A stretch of DNA of 64,000 bases from Prevotella melaninogenica ATCC 25845. Its GTDB lineage: Bacteria; Bacteroidota; Bacteroidia; Bacteroidales; Bacteroidaceae. The notes under the pieces were generated by a model. The model was not told where the DNA came from and made no database searches. It saw nothing but the letters and a program-made list of their open reading frames with translations. Numbering within the stretch: position 1 is the first letter of the stretch; each line of letters starts with the position of its first letter. The DNA lies in NCBI RefSeq assembly GCF_000144405.1, contig NC_014371.1:744001-808000 (forward strand), read 5' to 3'. Of this stretch, positions 40,075 through 48,853 are shown piece by piece. Position numbers and translations under genes: made by a program.

Positions 40075-41298
40075 ATGGAATACGTAAAATTTAAGGATGT
40101 AATTATAAATAGTCAATATGGTTATACTGCAACAGAGACTTCTCAAACAGAGGGAACATATAAGTACCTCAGAATTACAGATATTGTTCCTTATTACGTA
40201 AACTTTGATACAGTTCCTTTTTGCAAGATTACGGAAAAAGATGTTTCAAAATACATTGTAAAAGAGGGGGATATATTAATAGCGCGTACTGGTGCCACAA
40301 CTGGATATAACTATGTAGTACCAAGTGGGATAAGTAATACTGTCTATGCTTCCTATCTAATTAGGTTTATAGTAGACAAAAAACTTGTACTCCCTTTATT
40401 TATGAAGTACGTTCTTAAGACTCAATCATATTATGGCTTTATAAATAACTATATAGGAGGTTCAGCCCAACCAGGAATGAATGCGAAAGTCTTTACGAAG
40501 TTCAATATACCTAAATTATCATTAGTAACCCAGCAGAAGATAGCCTCTATCCTCTCCTCCTATGACCGTCTTATCGAGAACAACACTCGTCGTATCCGTC
40601 TGTTAGAACAGATGGCAGAGAACCTTTATAAAGAGTGGTTCGTCCGTTTCCGATTCCCTGAACACGAGAATGTAGAAATAGTTAATGGATTGCCTAAAGG
40701 GTGGAAAACTATTCATATAAAAGAGTTAGCACAGTTAAAATCTGGATATGCTTTTAAAAGTGAATGGTTTGTAGAAGAAGGAGAAGCTGTAGCTAAAATT
40801 AAAGACATTGGGAATATCTTAATGGATACATCAAATTTTTCATATGTAGATAAAGAAAATTGTATCAAAGCTAAAAAGTTTTTATTAACTACAGGCGATT
40901 TAACAATAGCGCTAACAGGTGCAACTATTGGTAAAATAAGCATTGTACCTAAACATAAAGGCAATATTTATACAAATCAACGACTTGGAAAGTTCTTCCT
41001 TGGAGATAATCCTATGGAAAAGCTACCCTTTCTATATTGTCTTTTCAAGCAAGAATCTATGGTTTCAAATATAGTAAATCTTTCAAACTCAAGTAGTGCT
41101 CAACCAAATATAAGCCCTGAACAGATTGAAAAGATTAAGATATTAGGAAATCATGATATTATAAGTATGTATAACAAGACTTGTAATCCATTATTTTCAA
41201 ACATATTAGCATTATATTCACAAAACCAACTCCTCACTCGCCAACGTGACTTACTCCTTCCACGTTTGATGAGTGGCAAACTTGAAGTTAAATCTTAA
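40075..41298 (+). CDS. hsdS: Type I restriction-modification specificity subunit
   Basis: 407 residues with the standard two-fold design. Target recognition domain 1 spans about 1-145 and a central conserved helical spacer about 146-205 (QKIASILSSYDRLIENNTRR, then LLEQMAENLYKEWFVRF). Domain 2 is about 206-370, and a distal helical region ends QNQLLTRQRDLLLPRLMSGK. Each recognition domain reads one half of a bipartite DNA site. Both are clearly more AT-rich than the spacers and the flanking hsdM/hsdR, a sign that the domains were swapped in. The stop lies 15 bases before the hsdR start. Confidence 0.95.
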   Translation: MEYVKFKDVIINSQYGYTATETSQTEGTYKYLRITDIVPYYVNFDTVPFCKITEKDVSKYIVKEGDILIARTGATTGYNYVVPSGISNTVYASYLIRFIVDKKLVLPLFMKYVLKTQSYYGFINNYIGGSAQPGMNAKVFTKFNIPKLSLVTQQKIASILSSYDRLIENNTRRIRLLEQMAENLYKEWFVRFRFPEHENVEIVNGLPKGWKTIHIKELAQLKSGYAFKSEWFVEEGEAVAKIKDIGNILMDTSNFSYVDKENCIKAKKFLLTTGDLTIALTGATIGKISIVPKHKGNIYTNQRLGKFFLGDNPMEKLPFLYCLFKQESMVSNIVNLSNSSSAQPNISPEQIEKIKILGNHDIISMYNKTCNPLFSNILALYSQNQLLTRQRDLLLPRLMSGKLEVKS

Positions 41299-41313
41299 TC
41301 AACCCATTGTATT

Positions 41314-44300
41314 ATGAAATCGTTTATCAGTGAAGACGACATAGAGCAGACCCTTTGTACCCGACTATCGCAACCAGAGTTCGGATGGAAGCGTATTGAG
41401 TGTGACCCGAGTGTGGAGGCACAAGACGACGTTAGCAAGACGGGGCGTCGCAATTCGTCAGAGTGTATCTTACCTGCAGTGTTCCTTACTGCCTTAGAAC
41501 GACTTAACCCACAGATTGACAAGAGCATCTTAGCGCAGGTTGTAGCCGACTTCCGTAAGGACTATACGGGTAAGGACATGATGGACACAAACTATAAGTT
41601 TTATAACTATCTGCGCAATGGTATCAATGTAAAGGTGAAGAAGAATGGCAAAGACGACTTTGACATCGTTCGGCTGATAGACTTTGATAATGTAGAGAAC
41701 AACGACTTCCACTGTGTCAATCAGATGTGGATAAAGGGTAGAATTCGTTATCGTCGTCCCGATGTACTCTTGTTTGTCAATGGACTTCCAATGGTCTTCA
41801 TCGAATTGAAGAACTCAACCGTAAAGATAAAGGAAGCCTATGAGAAGAATCTCGTTAGCTACCGAGAAGATATACCCAATATCTTTGCACTAAACCAGAT
41901 ATGCGTACTCTCAAATGGTATGCAGACGAAGTTGGGTGCGTGGAACTCTAAGTATGAATTCTTCTTCGACTGGCTAAAGGTCAACGACGAACATGAGAAA
42001 CTCGACCGTGAGCATATAGCCGAGTATGGTCTTTCAATCATCAACCTCATTGACAGTCTTTTCCGCAAGGAACGCTTGTTAGACTATATCGAAAACTTTA
42101 TCTTCTTTGACAATAAGCGCAAAAAGATTATCGCTAAGAACCACCAATACTTAGGCGTAAACAACCTCATGAAGAGCGTGGAATGCAGAGAAGAACTAAA
42201 AGGAAAGTTAGGTGTGTTCTGGCATACGCAGGGTTCGGGTAAGAGCTATTCGATGGTGATGTTTGTACGAAAGGTAAGACGCAAGCTAAAGGGTAACTTC
42301 ACCTTCCTCGTCATTACCGACAGAGACGACCTCGACACACAGATACATAAGACCTTCGTGCGCAGTGAGGTCATTGGCGAGAAAGAAGAGTGCCAGCCAA
42401 AGAATGCAGCCCAACTACGTGAGTTCCTTAGCGGTAACAAACCGATGGTCTTTACGCTGATACATAAGTTTCAGTATGATAAGACAAAGAAATATCCCCT
42501 CCTCTCTGAGCGTAATGACATCTTTGTCTTAGTGGACGAGGCACATAGAACACAGTATAAGCAGTTGGCAGAGAACATGCACACGGGTCTGCCTAATGCC
42601 AACTACATCGCCTTTACAGGAACCCCTTTGTTAGGTTCAAAGCGATTGACCAATCAATGGTTTGGCGACTATGTATCAGAATATAACTTTGCACAAGCAA
42701 TTGAAGACGGTAGTACGGTGCGCCTGTACTATAGCCGTCGAGTGCCAGAGGTGGGATTAGAGAATAACTGGCTTGACTCAGACATTGACAAGATAGTCGA
42801 AGAAGAAGAACTCAACGACAGAGAAAGAGAACTCTTAGAGAACTCCTCCTCACGTATCTTAGAGGTAATCAAGCGCGACGGACGTCTTGACCGTATTGCG
42901 CAAGACATTGCCCACCACTTCCCAAGACGAGGTTTCTTAGGAAAAGGTATGGTGGTCAGTGTGGATAAATACACGGCTGTGAAGATGTATGAGAAGGTGC
43001 AACACTACTGGGGAGAAGAGAAGAAAGCCCTCATCAAGGAGCGCAATGCAGCCAAGACCCAAGAAGAACGTGATGAGCTGACAGCACGATTAGACTATAT
43101 GAATAAGGTTGAGATGGCTGTCATTATCAGTGAAGAAGCTGACGAAGTAGAGAAGTTCAAGGCACAAGGATTAGACATCACTGTTCATCGCAATAAGATG
43201 AACGAGATAACACCAGAGGGAAAAGACATTGAAGACAGATTTAAGGACAAGGATGATCCGCTAAGTTTGGTCTTTGTTTGTGCGATGTGGCTCACAGGCT
43301 TTGACGTCCCTTCGCTCTCAACCCTTTATCTTGACAAGCCGATGAAGGGACATACACTGATGCAAGCGATTGCTCGTGCCAACCGTGTGTATCCCGGTAA
43401 GAGCTGCGGTATCGTGGTTGACTATGTCAATGTATTTAAGTATATGCAGCAGGCACTGTCTGACTATGCCTCAAATGGTGAGGAAGGTGCAGAGTTCCCA
43501 GCAAAAGATATTACGCAGCTAATCGCAACCATTGACGGTTGTATTGAGGAGTGCGACTCGTTCTTACAAGGTTTAGGGATAAGGTTGGATAAGATTATCA
43601 CCGATGGTGACACATTAGACAAACTGGAGTCTTTGCGATTGGCATACGACAAAATCCTTGAGAAGGACGAGAGTAAAAACAGGTTTAAGGTGATGAGTAA
43701 CCTCATGATGAACCTGCATGATGCAGCAAAGCCAGAGATATTTGAACTTGGATGGAAGAATGAGAAGTTCTCTCCACTGAGTTATCTCAACGGACTGTTC
43801 TGTAACAGAATAGATGATGAGAAACTAAGAAGGGCAAAGGAGAAGATGAGCTACACACTGGACGATAGCGTTACGGTGATGGTTGCAGAAGACAAGCCAC
43901 AATATAGTATTCATCAGAGTAAGGTGATTGACTTGAGTAAATTAGATATAGAAAGTATTCGTAAGTCTATCAATGCAACTCCTTATAAGTCAATGGAGAT
44001 TGATAACCTACGCACCTTTATAGAAACAGCTTTGGAACAGTTGATTAATAAGAACTGTACGAGAGTGCCATTCTCTCAAAGATACAAGAATATCATTGAT
44101 ACCTATAATGCAGGTGGTACGGAGAATGAGGATTACTATGAGAAGTTGTTACAGCTGATTGATGAACTCAAGAAAGAGCAGGGACGGTCGGCAGATATGG
44201 GATTAAGGGAGGAAGAACTTGAAATCTACGACCTTCTTATCCAAGGTCGGAAGCTAACAAAGGAGGAAGAGAAGGAAGTTATCCTTGCTTCTAAAAACCT

Positions 44301-44514
44301 TTATAACAAGTTGGTGGAGGAAAAAGAAAGATTGTTGGTGGTTGACTGGTATAAAGACCCACAACCAAAGACAAAGGTGTTGGGACTGATACAACGGTCG
44401 CTGGATAAGGATTTGCCAAAGACCTATGATAGGGAGGTGTTTTCGAACAAGACAAACCTGCTGTTAGATCACTTTGTAGATATGGCTGTACAGGGGTATG
44501 GTTGGATATCATAA
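41314..44514 (+). CDS. hsdR: Type I restriction endonuclease subunit
   Basis: 1066 residues, full length. The N-terminal nuclease domain (about 1-240) carries the PD-(D/E)xK site: Asp150 in RRPDVLLF, Glu164 and Lys166 in FIELKNS. The helicase motor (about 285-760) has Walker A TQGSGKS (Lys310), the DEAH box LVDEAHR, TAFTGTPLL and the motif VI-like QAIARANRVYPGK. The C-terminal helical region (about 770-1066) binds HsdM/HsdS. It translocates unmethylated DNA with ATP and cuts at a distance. Intact frame; the operon ends here, followed by AT-rich repeats. Confidence 0.96.
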   Translation: MKSFISEDDIEQTLCTRLSQPEFGWKRIECDPSVEAQDDVSKTGRRNSSECILPAVFLTALERLNPQIDKSILAQVVADFRKDYTGKDMMDTNYKFYNYLRNGINVKVKKNGKDDFDIVRLIDFDNVENNDFHCVNQMWIKGRIRYRRPDVLLFVNGLPMVFIELKNSTVKIKEAYEKNLVSYREDIPNIFALNQICVLSNGMQTKLGAWNSKYEFFFDWLKVNDEHEKLDREHIAEYGLSIINLIDSLFRKERLLDYIENFIFFDNKRKKIIAKNHQYLGVNNLMKSVECREELKGKLGVFWHTQGSGKSYSMVMFVRKVRRKLKGNFTFLVITDRDDLDTQIHKTFVRSEVIGEKEECQPKNAAQLREFLSGNKPMVFTLIHKFQYDKTKKYPLLSERNDIFVLVDEAHRTQYKQLAENMHTGLPNANYIAFTGTPLLGSKRLTNQWFGDYVSEYNFAQAIEDGSTVRLYYSRRVPEVGLENNWLDSDIDKIVEEEELNDRERELLENSSSRILEVIKRDGRLDRIAQDIAHHFPRRGFLGKGMVVSVDKYTAVKMYEKVQHYWGEEKKALIKERNAAKTQEERDELTARLDYMNKVEMAVIISEEADEVEKFKAQGLDITVHRNKMNEITPEGKDIEDRFKDKDDPLSLVFVCAMWLTGFDVPSLSTLYLDKPMKGHTLMQAIARANRVYPGKSCGIVVDYVNVFKYMQQALSDYASNGEEGAEFPAKDITQLIATIDGCIEECDSFLQGLGIRLDKIITDGDTLDKLESLRLAYDKILEKDESKNRFKVMSNLMMNLHDAAKPEIFELGWKNEKFSPLSYLNGLFCNRIDDEKLRRAKEKMSYTLDDSVTVMVAEDKPQYSIHQSKVIDLSKLDIESIRKSINATPYKSMEIDNLRTFIETALEQLINKNCTRVPFSQRYKNIIDTYNAGGTENEDYYEKLLQLIDELKKEQGRSADMGLREEELEIYDLLIQGRKLTKEEEKEVILASKNLYNKLVEEKERLLVVDWYKDPQPKTKVLGLIQRSLDKDLPKTYDREVFSNKTNLLLDHFVDMAVQGYGWIS

Positions 44515-44639
44515 TGGTTAGGTCTATGCCATGCCATAATGGTTGGGGCTATGCCTTCTCATTAAGATAAACGAACAGCCTACATATATCTGTACATAGA
44601 TGTGCCTTGCATTCCTTTCATGAATTGATTACCTTTGCA

Positions 44640-44840
44640 ACGGTAAAGTTCAAACCTCAATGCTCAAAGGATAAAAACTCATATCATAAAGTTCAAAGTT
44701 CAAACATCAATGTTCAAAGGATAAAAAACTCATATCATAAAGTTCAAAGTTCAAACATCAATGTTCAAAGGATAAAAGAGTTCAAAGGATAAAACTCATA
44801 TCATAAAGTTCAAAGTTCAAACCTCAAAGTTCAAAGTAAA
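44640..44840 (+). repeat. AAAGTTCAAACCTCAA / GGATAAAAACTCATATC repeat block, right of hsd
   Basis: Three to four degenerate units of AAAGTTCAAACATCAATG, TTCAAAGGATAAAA and CTCATATCATAAAG, about 60-65 bases apart. The words overlap with the block at 37672-37845, so the hsd operon is flanked by related direct repeats. A separate 26-base duplication (ATAATGGTTAGGTCTATGCC and variant) lies at 44511-44552. Confidence 0.8.
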
Positions 44841-44880
44841 AGAAGAGTCGAACAAAAGCTGTCCGACTCTTCTTTATATT
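44841..44880 (-). terminator. Terminator at the end of the GH18 utilisation locus
   Basis: AGAAGAGTCG pairs with CGACTCTTCT. On the minus strand a TTTTA run follows, and on the plus strand CTTTATATT, so it may serve both the locus and the hsd side. Confidence 0.75.
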
Positions 44881-44899
44881 ATTTATTTAAGGTGAAACC

Positions 44900-46045
44900 T
44901 TATTGAAGATCCTTCATTGTAAGTGGTTGAGCAAGGGTAGTAAACTCAAGACCACCTGTGGTACACTCGATACCCTTAGCAGAATCCTTAATCTTATTGC
45001 CATTTACGGTCTCTGATCCATTCAACTTGAAATAGAGTTCCAAGCCGTCAGACTTAGGATCTACACTCAGCATATTCTGCTTAATCTGATTCTCACTACG
45101 AGCAACACTCCATACACGAACCTCACTCATATAACCATAGAATGGACGTTCACCCCAAGGGAAGCCAGGGATCTTACCAATGTTGAAACCGACATCAGCG
45201 TTAGGATCGAAGCCAGAGATATTCCATGCAGACTCAGCCCACTTCGTACCATTAAGGTACATAACAGTTTTACCAGTTGCCTGATCGTAGGTCAATGCCA
45301 CATGATACCACTTGTTAATCGAAAGTTTCTCTGGTGCTTCATAGTGCTGTCTACCTGCTGCCTGTAAGATACCAGAAGAAATACCACCACCAACATCACC
45401 TACGCGGAAGATCATCAGACCCTCTGAACCCATAATAGTACAGTTGCTGCCCCACCAAATAGAGTGAACCAATGCCTCATAGGTGAAGGACTTAAAGTAG
45501 GTTCCTGCTGGGAACTTCACAGAGATATACTTATTATAGAAGTCACCAGCCTTTGTAATCTTAACAGGTTTTGCTAAAATAATATACTCAACATCTTCCC
45601 CATCAATAACAGGAGTAGAACTTGAATGTAGCTTGATAGGCAACATATAGTTCTTTCCCTCTGCTAACTGGTCGAGATTGTTAAGCGTCAACGACACCTT
45701 ATCAGCATAGATACTTCCAGCTGCAATCGTTGAAGAAGCCTTACTGAACGTAACATTCTGATGCTTTAAAGCAACGTAGTCTGTTCCGTACTTGCTATTA
45801 TAAAGAGCAACCAATGATGAGTCGGCAAGTGAATAAGAGACATCTACTGCCCCATCTTGCTTGTTAGAAAGGCGAGAAGTAATGTCGACACCTAAGGTTG
45901 AACCAGAGTCAGGCATTTCGACTTTGTATAGATTGCTATCAAAATAAACTTTCTGCTTCAACAAATCGCTCTCGCTGTCTTGGCAACTCACCACACAGCA
46001 TGCGGCAAACGCCACAGCAATATGTTTGAAAATATGCTTGTTCAT
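44900..46045 (-). CDS. DUF1735/LamG-type surface glycan-binding lipoprotein
   Basis: 381 residues. The lipobox is CVVSC (Cys21). A DUF1735-like beta domain (about 30-155; TLGVDITSRLSNK, NYMLPIKL) is followed by a LamG/concanavalin-like domain (about 165-350; KWYHVALTYDQATGKTVMYLNG, FYGYMSEVRVWSVARSENQI). This pairing is typical of surface glycan-binding proteins that sit next to GH18 endoglycosidases in Bacteroidetes N-glycan loci. It is the last gene of the SusC-SusD-GH18 operon, 40 bases after the GH18 stop. It probably captures the glycan at the cell surface. Confidence 0.88.
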   Translation of the reverse strand: MNKHIFKHIAVAFAACCVVSCQDSESDLLKQKVYFDSNLYKVEMPDSGSTLGVDITSRLSNKQDGAVDVSYSLADSSLVALYNSKYGTDYVALKHQNVTFSKASSTIAAGSIYADKVSLTLNNLDQLAEGKNYMLPIKLHSSSTPVIDGEDVEYIILAKPVKITKAGDFYNKYISVKFPAGTYFKSFTYEALVHSIWWGSNCTIMGSEGLMIFRVGDVGGGISSGILQAAGRQHYEAPEKLSINKWYHVALTYDQATGKTVMYLNGTKWAESAWNISGFDPNADVGFNIGKIPGFPWGERPFYGYMSEVRVWSVARSENQIKQNMLSVDPKSDGLELYFKLNGSETVNGNKIKDSAKGIECTTGGLEFTTLAQPLTMKDLQ

Positions 46046-46085
46046 ATTTGTATTCTATTAAATTTATAATGTGAGATATGCAATG

Positions 46086-47210
46086 TTAAGGTTGAGTGGT
46101 CTGCCCCATTCTCTCCTTGAACACCTGTTGGTTAATCTGAATTGCCTGACGCATCCACTTGTAGTTAGGAGTATTGTCGTAGTCGTTATCGAAACGATAA
46201 GCACCTACTCCACCCTTGTAACCCTTAGAAGGCATACTCTTGGCTTGTCTTAACAGCTGACCACCACTCTTGAAAGAAGACTCAAAGTTATCGGTTGTAA
46301 TAATTGTCTTTGGATCAACACCGTAGTAATCGAAGTGAGTTGTACGACCGTAAGCCTGATCAATCCAGTAATCAACATATCCATCCAAATCCTCAGTAAG
46401 TCCACCAAAGTGGCCATCAATACAGATAAGACGGTGGCCCTTGTGCTCTGGATCACTCTTAGGACCGATGTACTTGTTCATCTCCTTTACCAAGTAAACG
46501 AGGTCGGCATTGGTACTGAGTGTACCATCCATATCGAAGACACCACTACCAATCTCCCAGTCGATATCGTAACCGTCCCAGTCATTGGCTACCAATGAGT
46601 CGCAGAGAGCCTTTGCAAAACGAGCCAAAGCCTCTTTGTGGTTATCAGAACCAGCAACACCCTCGTAGCCCCAGAACTTCCAACGAGCCTTCTTCTTAGC
46701 CTCTTCAACGCGAGCTTGGTCGTTTGCCCAACCCTCTTTTTCAGCCTGCTTCTCAACAGCAGTATAGACAGAGTCAGGAGTTCTACCCTTACCAATGTAA
46801 GACAAGAGTGTAACTTCCAAGAGTTTTGTACCCTTCACCTTCTGCACAAACTCCTTGTCCTTCTTCTGCTCAGGTGTAATATTAAAGCGGTTAGGTGCAC
46901 CACTCCACATGGAAACGACGTCCATACTATCTGGCATAGAGGTAAGATAGCCACGGCGATAGGTACCTGCTGGCGACCAGTTAGAATACCAACCAAAAGC
47001 AACAGGACGACCATAGTTAACGGCTTGCTGCTTATAAGCTCTCAAATCGGCATAATACTTCTCGCTCTCAGCATTGTTCATCGTATTATATCCACCGATA
47101 TGATCGTAAGGTTCGTTCTCTACCTCTGTCATCTTGCTACATCCACAGAAAAGGACTCCTGCACAGAGCAATACCAACGAACTGATATATTTAAAGTTTT
47201 TCATATTCAA
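46086..47210 (-). CDS. GH18 lipoprotein, probable endo-beta-N-acetylglucosaminidase
   Basis: 374 residues. The lipobox is FCGCS (Cys24), so surface or periplasm facing. The GH18 TIM barrel carries the diagnostic DxxDxDxE, seen as DGYDIDWEIG (Asp212, Asp215, Asp217, catalytic Glu219). WYSNWSP near the start of the barrel and YWIDQAYG near its end fit the sugar cleft. Non-chitinase GH18 enzymes of this size in SusC/SusD loci usually cut between the two core GlcNAc residues of N-glycans, for example on host glycoproteins or IgG. I infer the same here from the neighbours; a chitinase role is less likely. Confidence 0.88.
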   Translation of the reverse strand: MNMKNFKYISSLVLLCAGVLFCGCSKMTEVENEPYDHIGGYNTMNNAESEKYYADLRAYKQQAVNYGRPVAFGWYSNWSPAGTYRRGYLTSMPDSMDVVSMWSGAPNRFNITPEQKKDKEFVQKVKGTKLLEVTLLSYIGKGRTPDSVYTAVEKQAEKEGWANDQARVEEAKKKARWKFWGYEGVAGSDNHKEALARFAKALCDSLVANDWDGYDIDWEIGSGVFDMDGTLSTNADLVYLVKEMNKYIGPKSDPEHKGHRLICIDGHFGGLTEDLDGYVDYWIDQAYGRTTHFDYYGVDPKTIITTDNFESSFKSGGQLLRQAKSMPSKGYKGGVGAYRFDNDYDNTPNYKWMRQAIQINQQVFKERMGQTTQP

Positions 47211-47221
47211 AATGCTTGATA

Positions 47222-48853
47222 TTAATGATTCTTATTGTCCCACCACAAACGTGTACCAGCCTTATCCAGACCGCCACGAAGTAGCTTGCGTGCACTCTCT
47301 AAGTTAGCAATATCCTCTGCCGATGTAGACTTATTAGTTGGGAAACGCATACGGCGGATGCCTACCTCGCTATCAATCTCACCGTTGCTATAGTTTGTAA
47401 CCACACTATGCAACTTAGGATAACCTGTACGACGATACTCTGTCCAAGCCTCTTGTCCGTTAGGATAGAGTGCAATCCACTTCTGTATCATAATCTTCTC
47501 AAGTTTCTCCTCATCGGTTCCACTCCATGCCGTAGTAGCCTCTGTTACTGCTGGTACGTCAACATTCACACCTGGATTGGTGAGATGAAAACTGTAAGCA
47601 GATGGCTTGAGACCAGACGACATATAGTCTGCTACCTCAGAACTTGCAATACCATTCTCTTCAAATGACATCTCGATACCCTTCTCATAAAGTGACTCAG
47701 CAGTGCCACCCACAGCGAATCCATGCAGAGCAGCCTCAGCCAAGAGGAAATAAACCTCAGAAGCACGCATCCAATAAGTTGGAGTTGTACTTGTGATAGC
47801 TGGGCGTGAAGAATCCCTGAAAGCATCGTTAGAGCTTACGTCATGACCTGTTGGTACACCAGAATACTTTCCGTATGTGCCCACAGTCACTGCCTGAGAA
47901 ACAGTACTTGTATTGAAGTACTTTGGCAAACGTGGGTCTTGATAACCGCCTAAGTAAGCCAACATAGAAGAACCCATACGGCACTCGTTATACTGATTGA
48001 TAAGAACATCGAGGTTGTTCTTGAACTCCAAGCTTGCGCCTCTCTCCATCTTAGCCTCATCATCCTTGGTCTTCATCACGCCATAAGAATGATTGACAGC
48101 CTGTAAAGCATACTTCTTTGAGAGTGCAGCATCAGCATAATAAACACGCATAGCAAGACGTAACATCAAAGAGTTAGCATAGACAACCCACTTGTGAACG
48201 TCGCCTGCATAGACAGCATCAGCATTTGGCAAGAGTTTGCTATTACCATTATCAGCGTACTTTGTCAACACTTCTATAGCATCAGAGAGTTCTTTGAACA
48301 TTGCCTTATACACTTCTTCCTGACTATCGTATGGCACAGTGATGAGTCCTTTACCTGCCTCCTTATAAGGGATAGGTCCGAACATATCGGTAGCCTTATG
48401 CCAAGCAGAGATCTTTAGAATCTGTGCTAAGGCGAAAACCTCTGGGAACTGAGTCTCAGTCTTACCCTTTAAGTCTTGCCACAAAGGTACAACCGTTGAG
48501 TAAGACTCGGTGTAAGACGATGCTACCCAACCATCCTTGAGGAAATAGTTGAGGTTATTAGGACCGCCCCAGTTATTGTTCTGACCGAAATAACCACTCC
48601 AACAATCTGCTGCAAGGTTATAGGCTGTTTGATATCTATTAGCAACACTGGTACCATCTGCCTGTGTTCCTACTGGGAAGACGCATTTCTGCATGGCAGT
48701 TATAGGACCACCAATAGAAATACCATCCATCAATCCCTCCTCTGGGAGGAGTTCAAATTCGTTAGTGTTTACCTTTTGGAAGTCACAAGCCGTAAACAAG
48801 GACAGCGCAAGGACACCTACGATATATTTATATGCTTTTGTCTTCATGTTCAA
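47222..48853 (-). CDS. SusD/RagB-family nutrient-binding lipoprotein
   Basis: 543 residues. The lipobox is FTACD (Cys22). The all-helical TPR-like SusD fold is evident in ADAVYAGDVHKWVVYANSLM, LRLAMRVYY and the C-terminal MRFPTNKSTSA. It is closest to the SusD-like group with YWMRASEVYFLLAEAALHG, a family signature. It caps the SusC barrel at the cell surface and hands glycan to it. It directly follows the SusC gene with no gap, and the GH18 gene follows after 11 bases, so the four genes form one operon. Confidence 0.94.
   Translation of the reverse strand: MNMKTKAYKYIVGVLALSLFTACDFQKVNTNEFELLPEEGLMDGISIGGPITAMQKCVFPVGTQADGTSVANRYQTAYNLAADCWSGYFGQNNNWGGPNNLNYFLKDGWVASSYTESYSTVVPLWQDLKGKTETQFPEVFALAQILKISAWHKATDMFGPIPYKEAGKGLITVPYDSQEEVYKAMFKELSDAIEVLTKYADNGNSKLLPNADAVYAGDVHKWVVYANSLMLRLAMRVYYADAALSKKYALQAVNHSYGVMKTKDDEAKMERGASLEFKNNLDVLINQYNECRMGSSMLAYLGGYQDPRLPKYFNTSTVSQAVTVGTYGKYSGVPTGHDVSSNDAFRDSSRPAITSTTPTYWMRASEVYFLLAEAALHGFAVGGTAESLYEKGIEMSFEENGIASSEVADYMSSGLKPSAYSFHLTNPGVNVDVPAVTEATTAWSGTDEEKLEKIMIQKWIALYPNGQEAWTEYRRTGYPKLHSVVTNYSNGEIDSEVGIRRMRFPTNKSTSAEDIANLESARKLLRGGLDKAGTRLWWDNKNH

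Noticed and set aside
38385..44514. Invertible (phase-variable) specificity locus
   Set aside because: Only one hsdS gene, no recombinase and no inverted repeats within hsdS were seen in this window.
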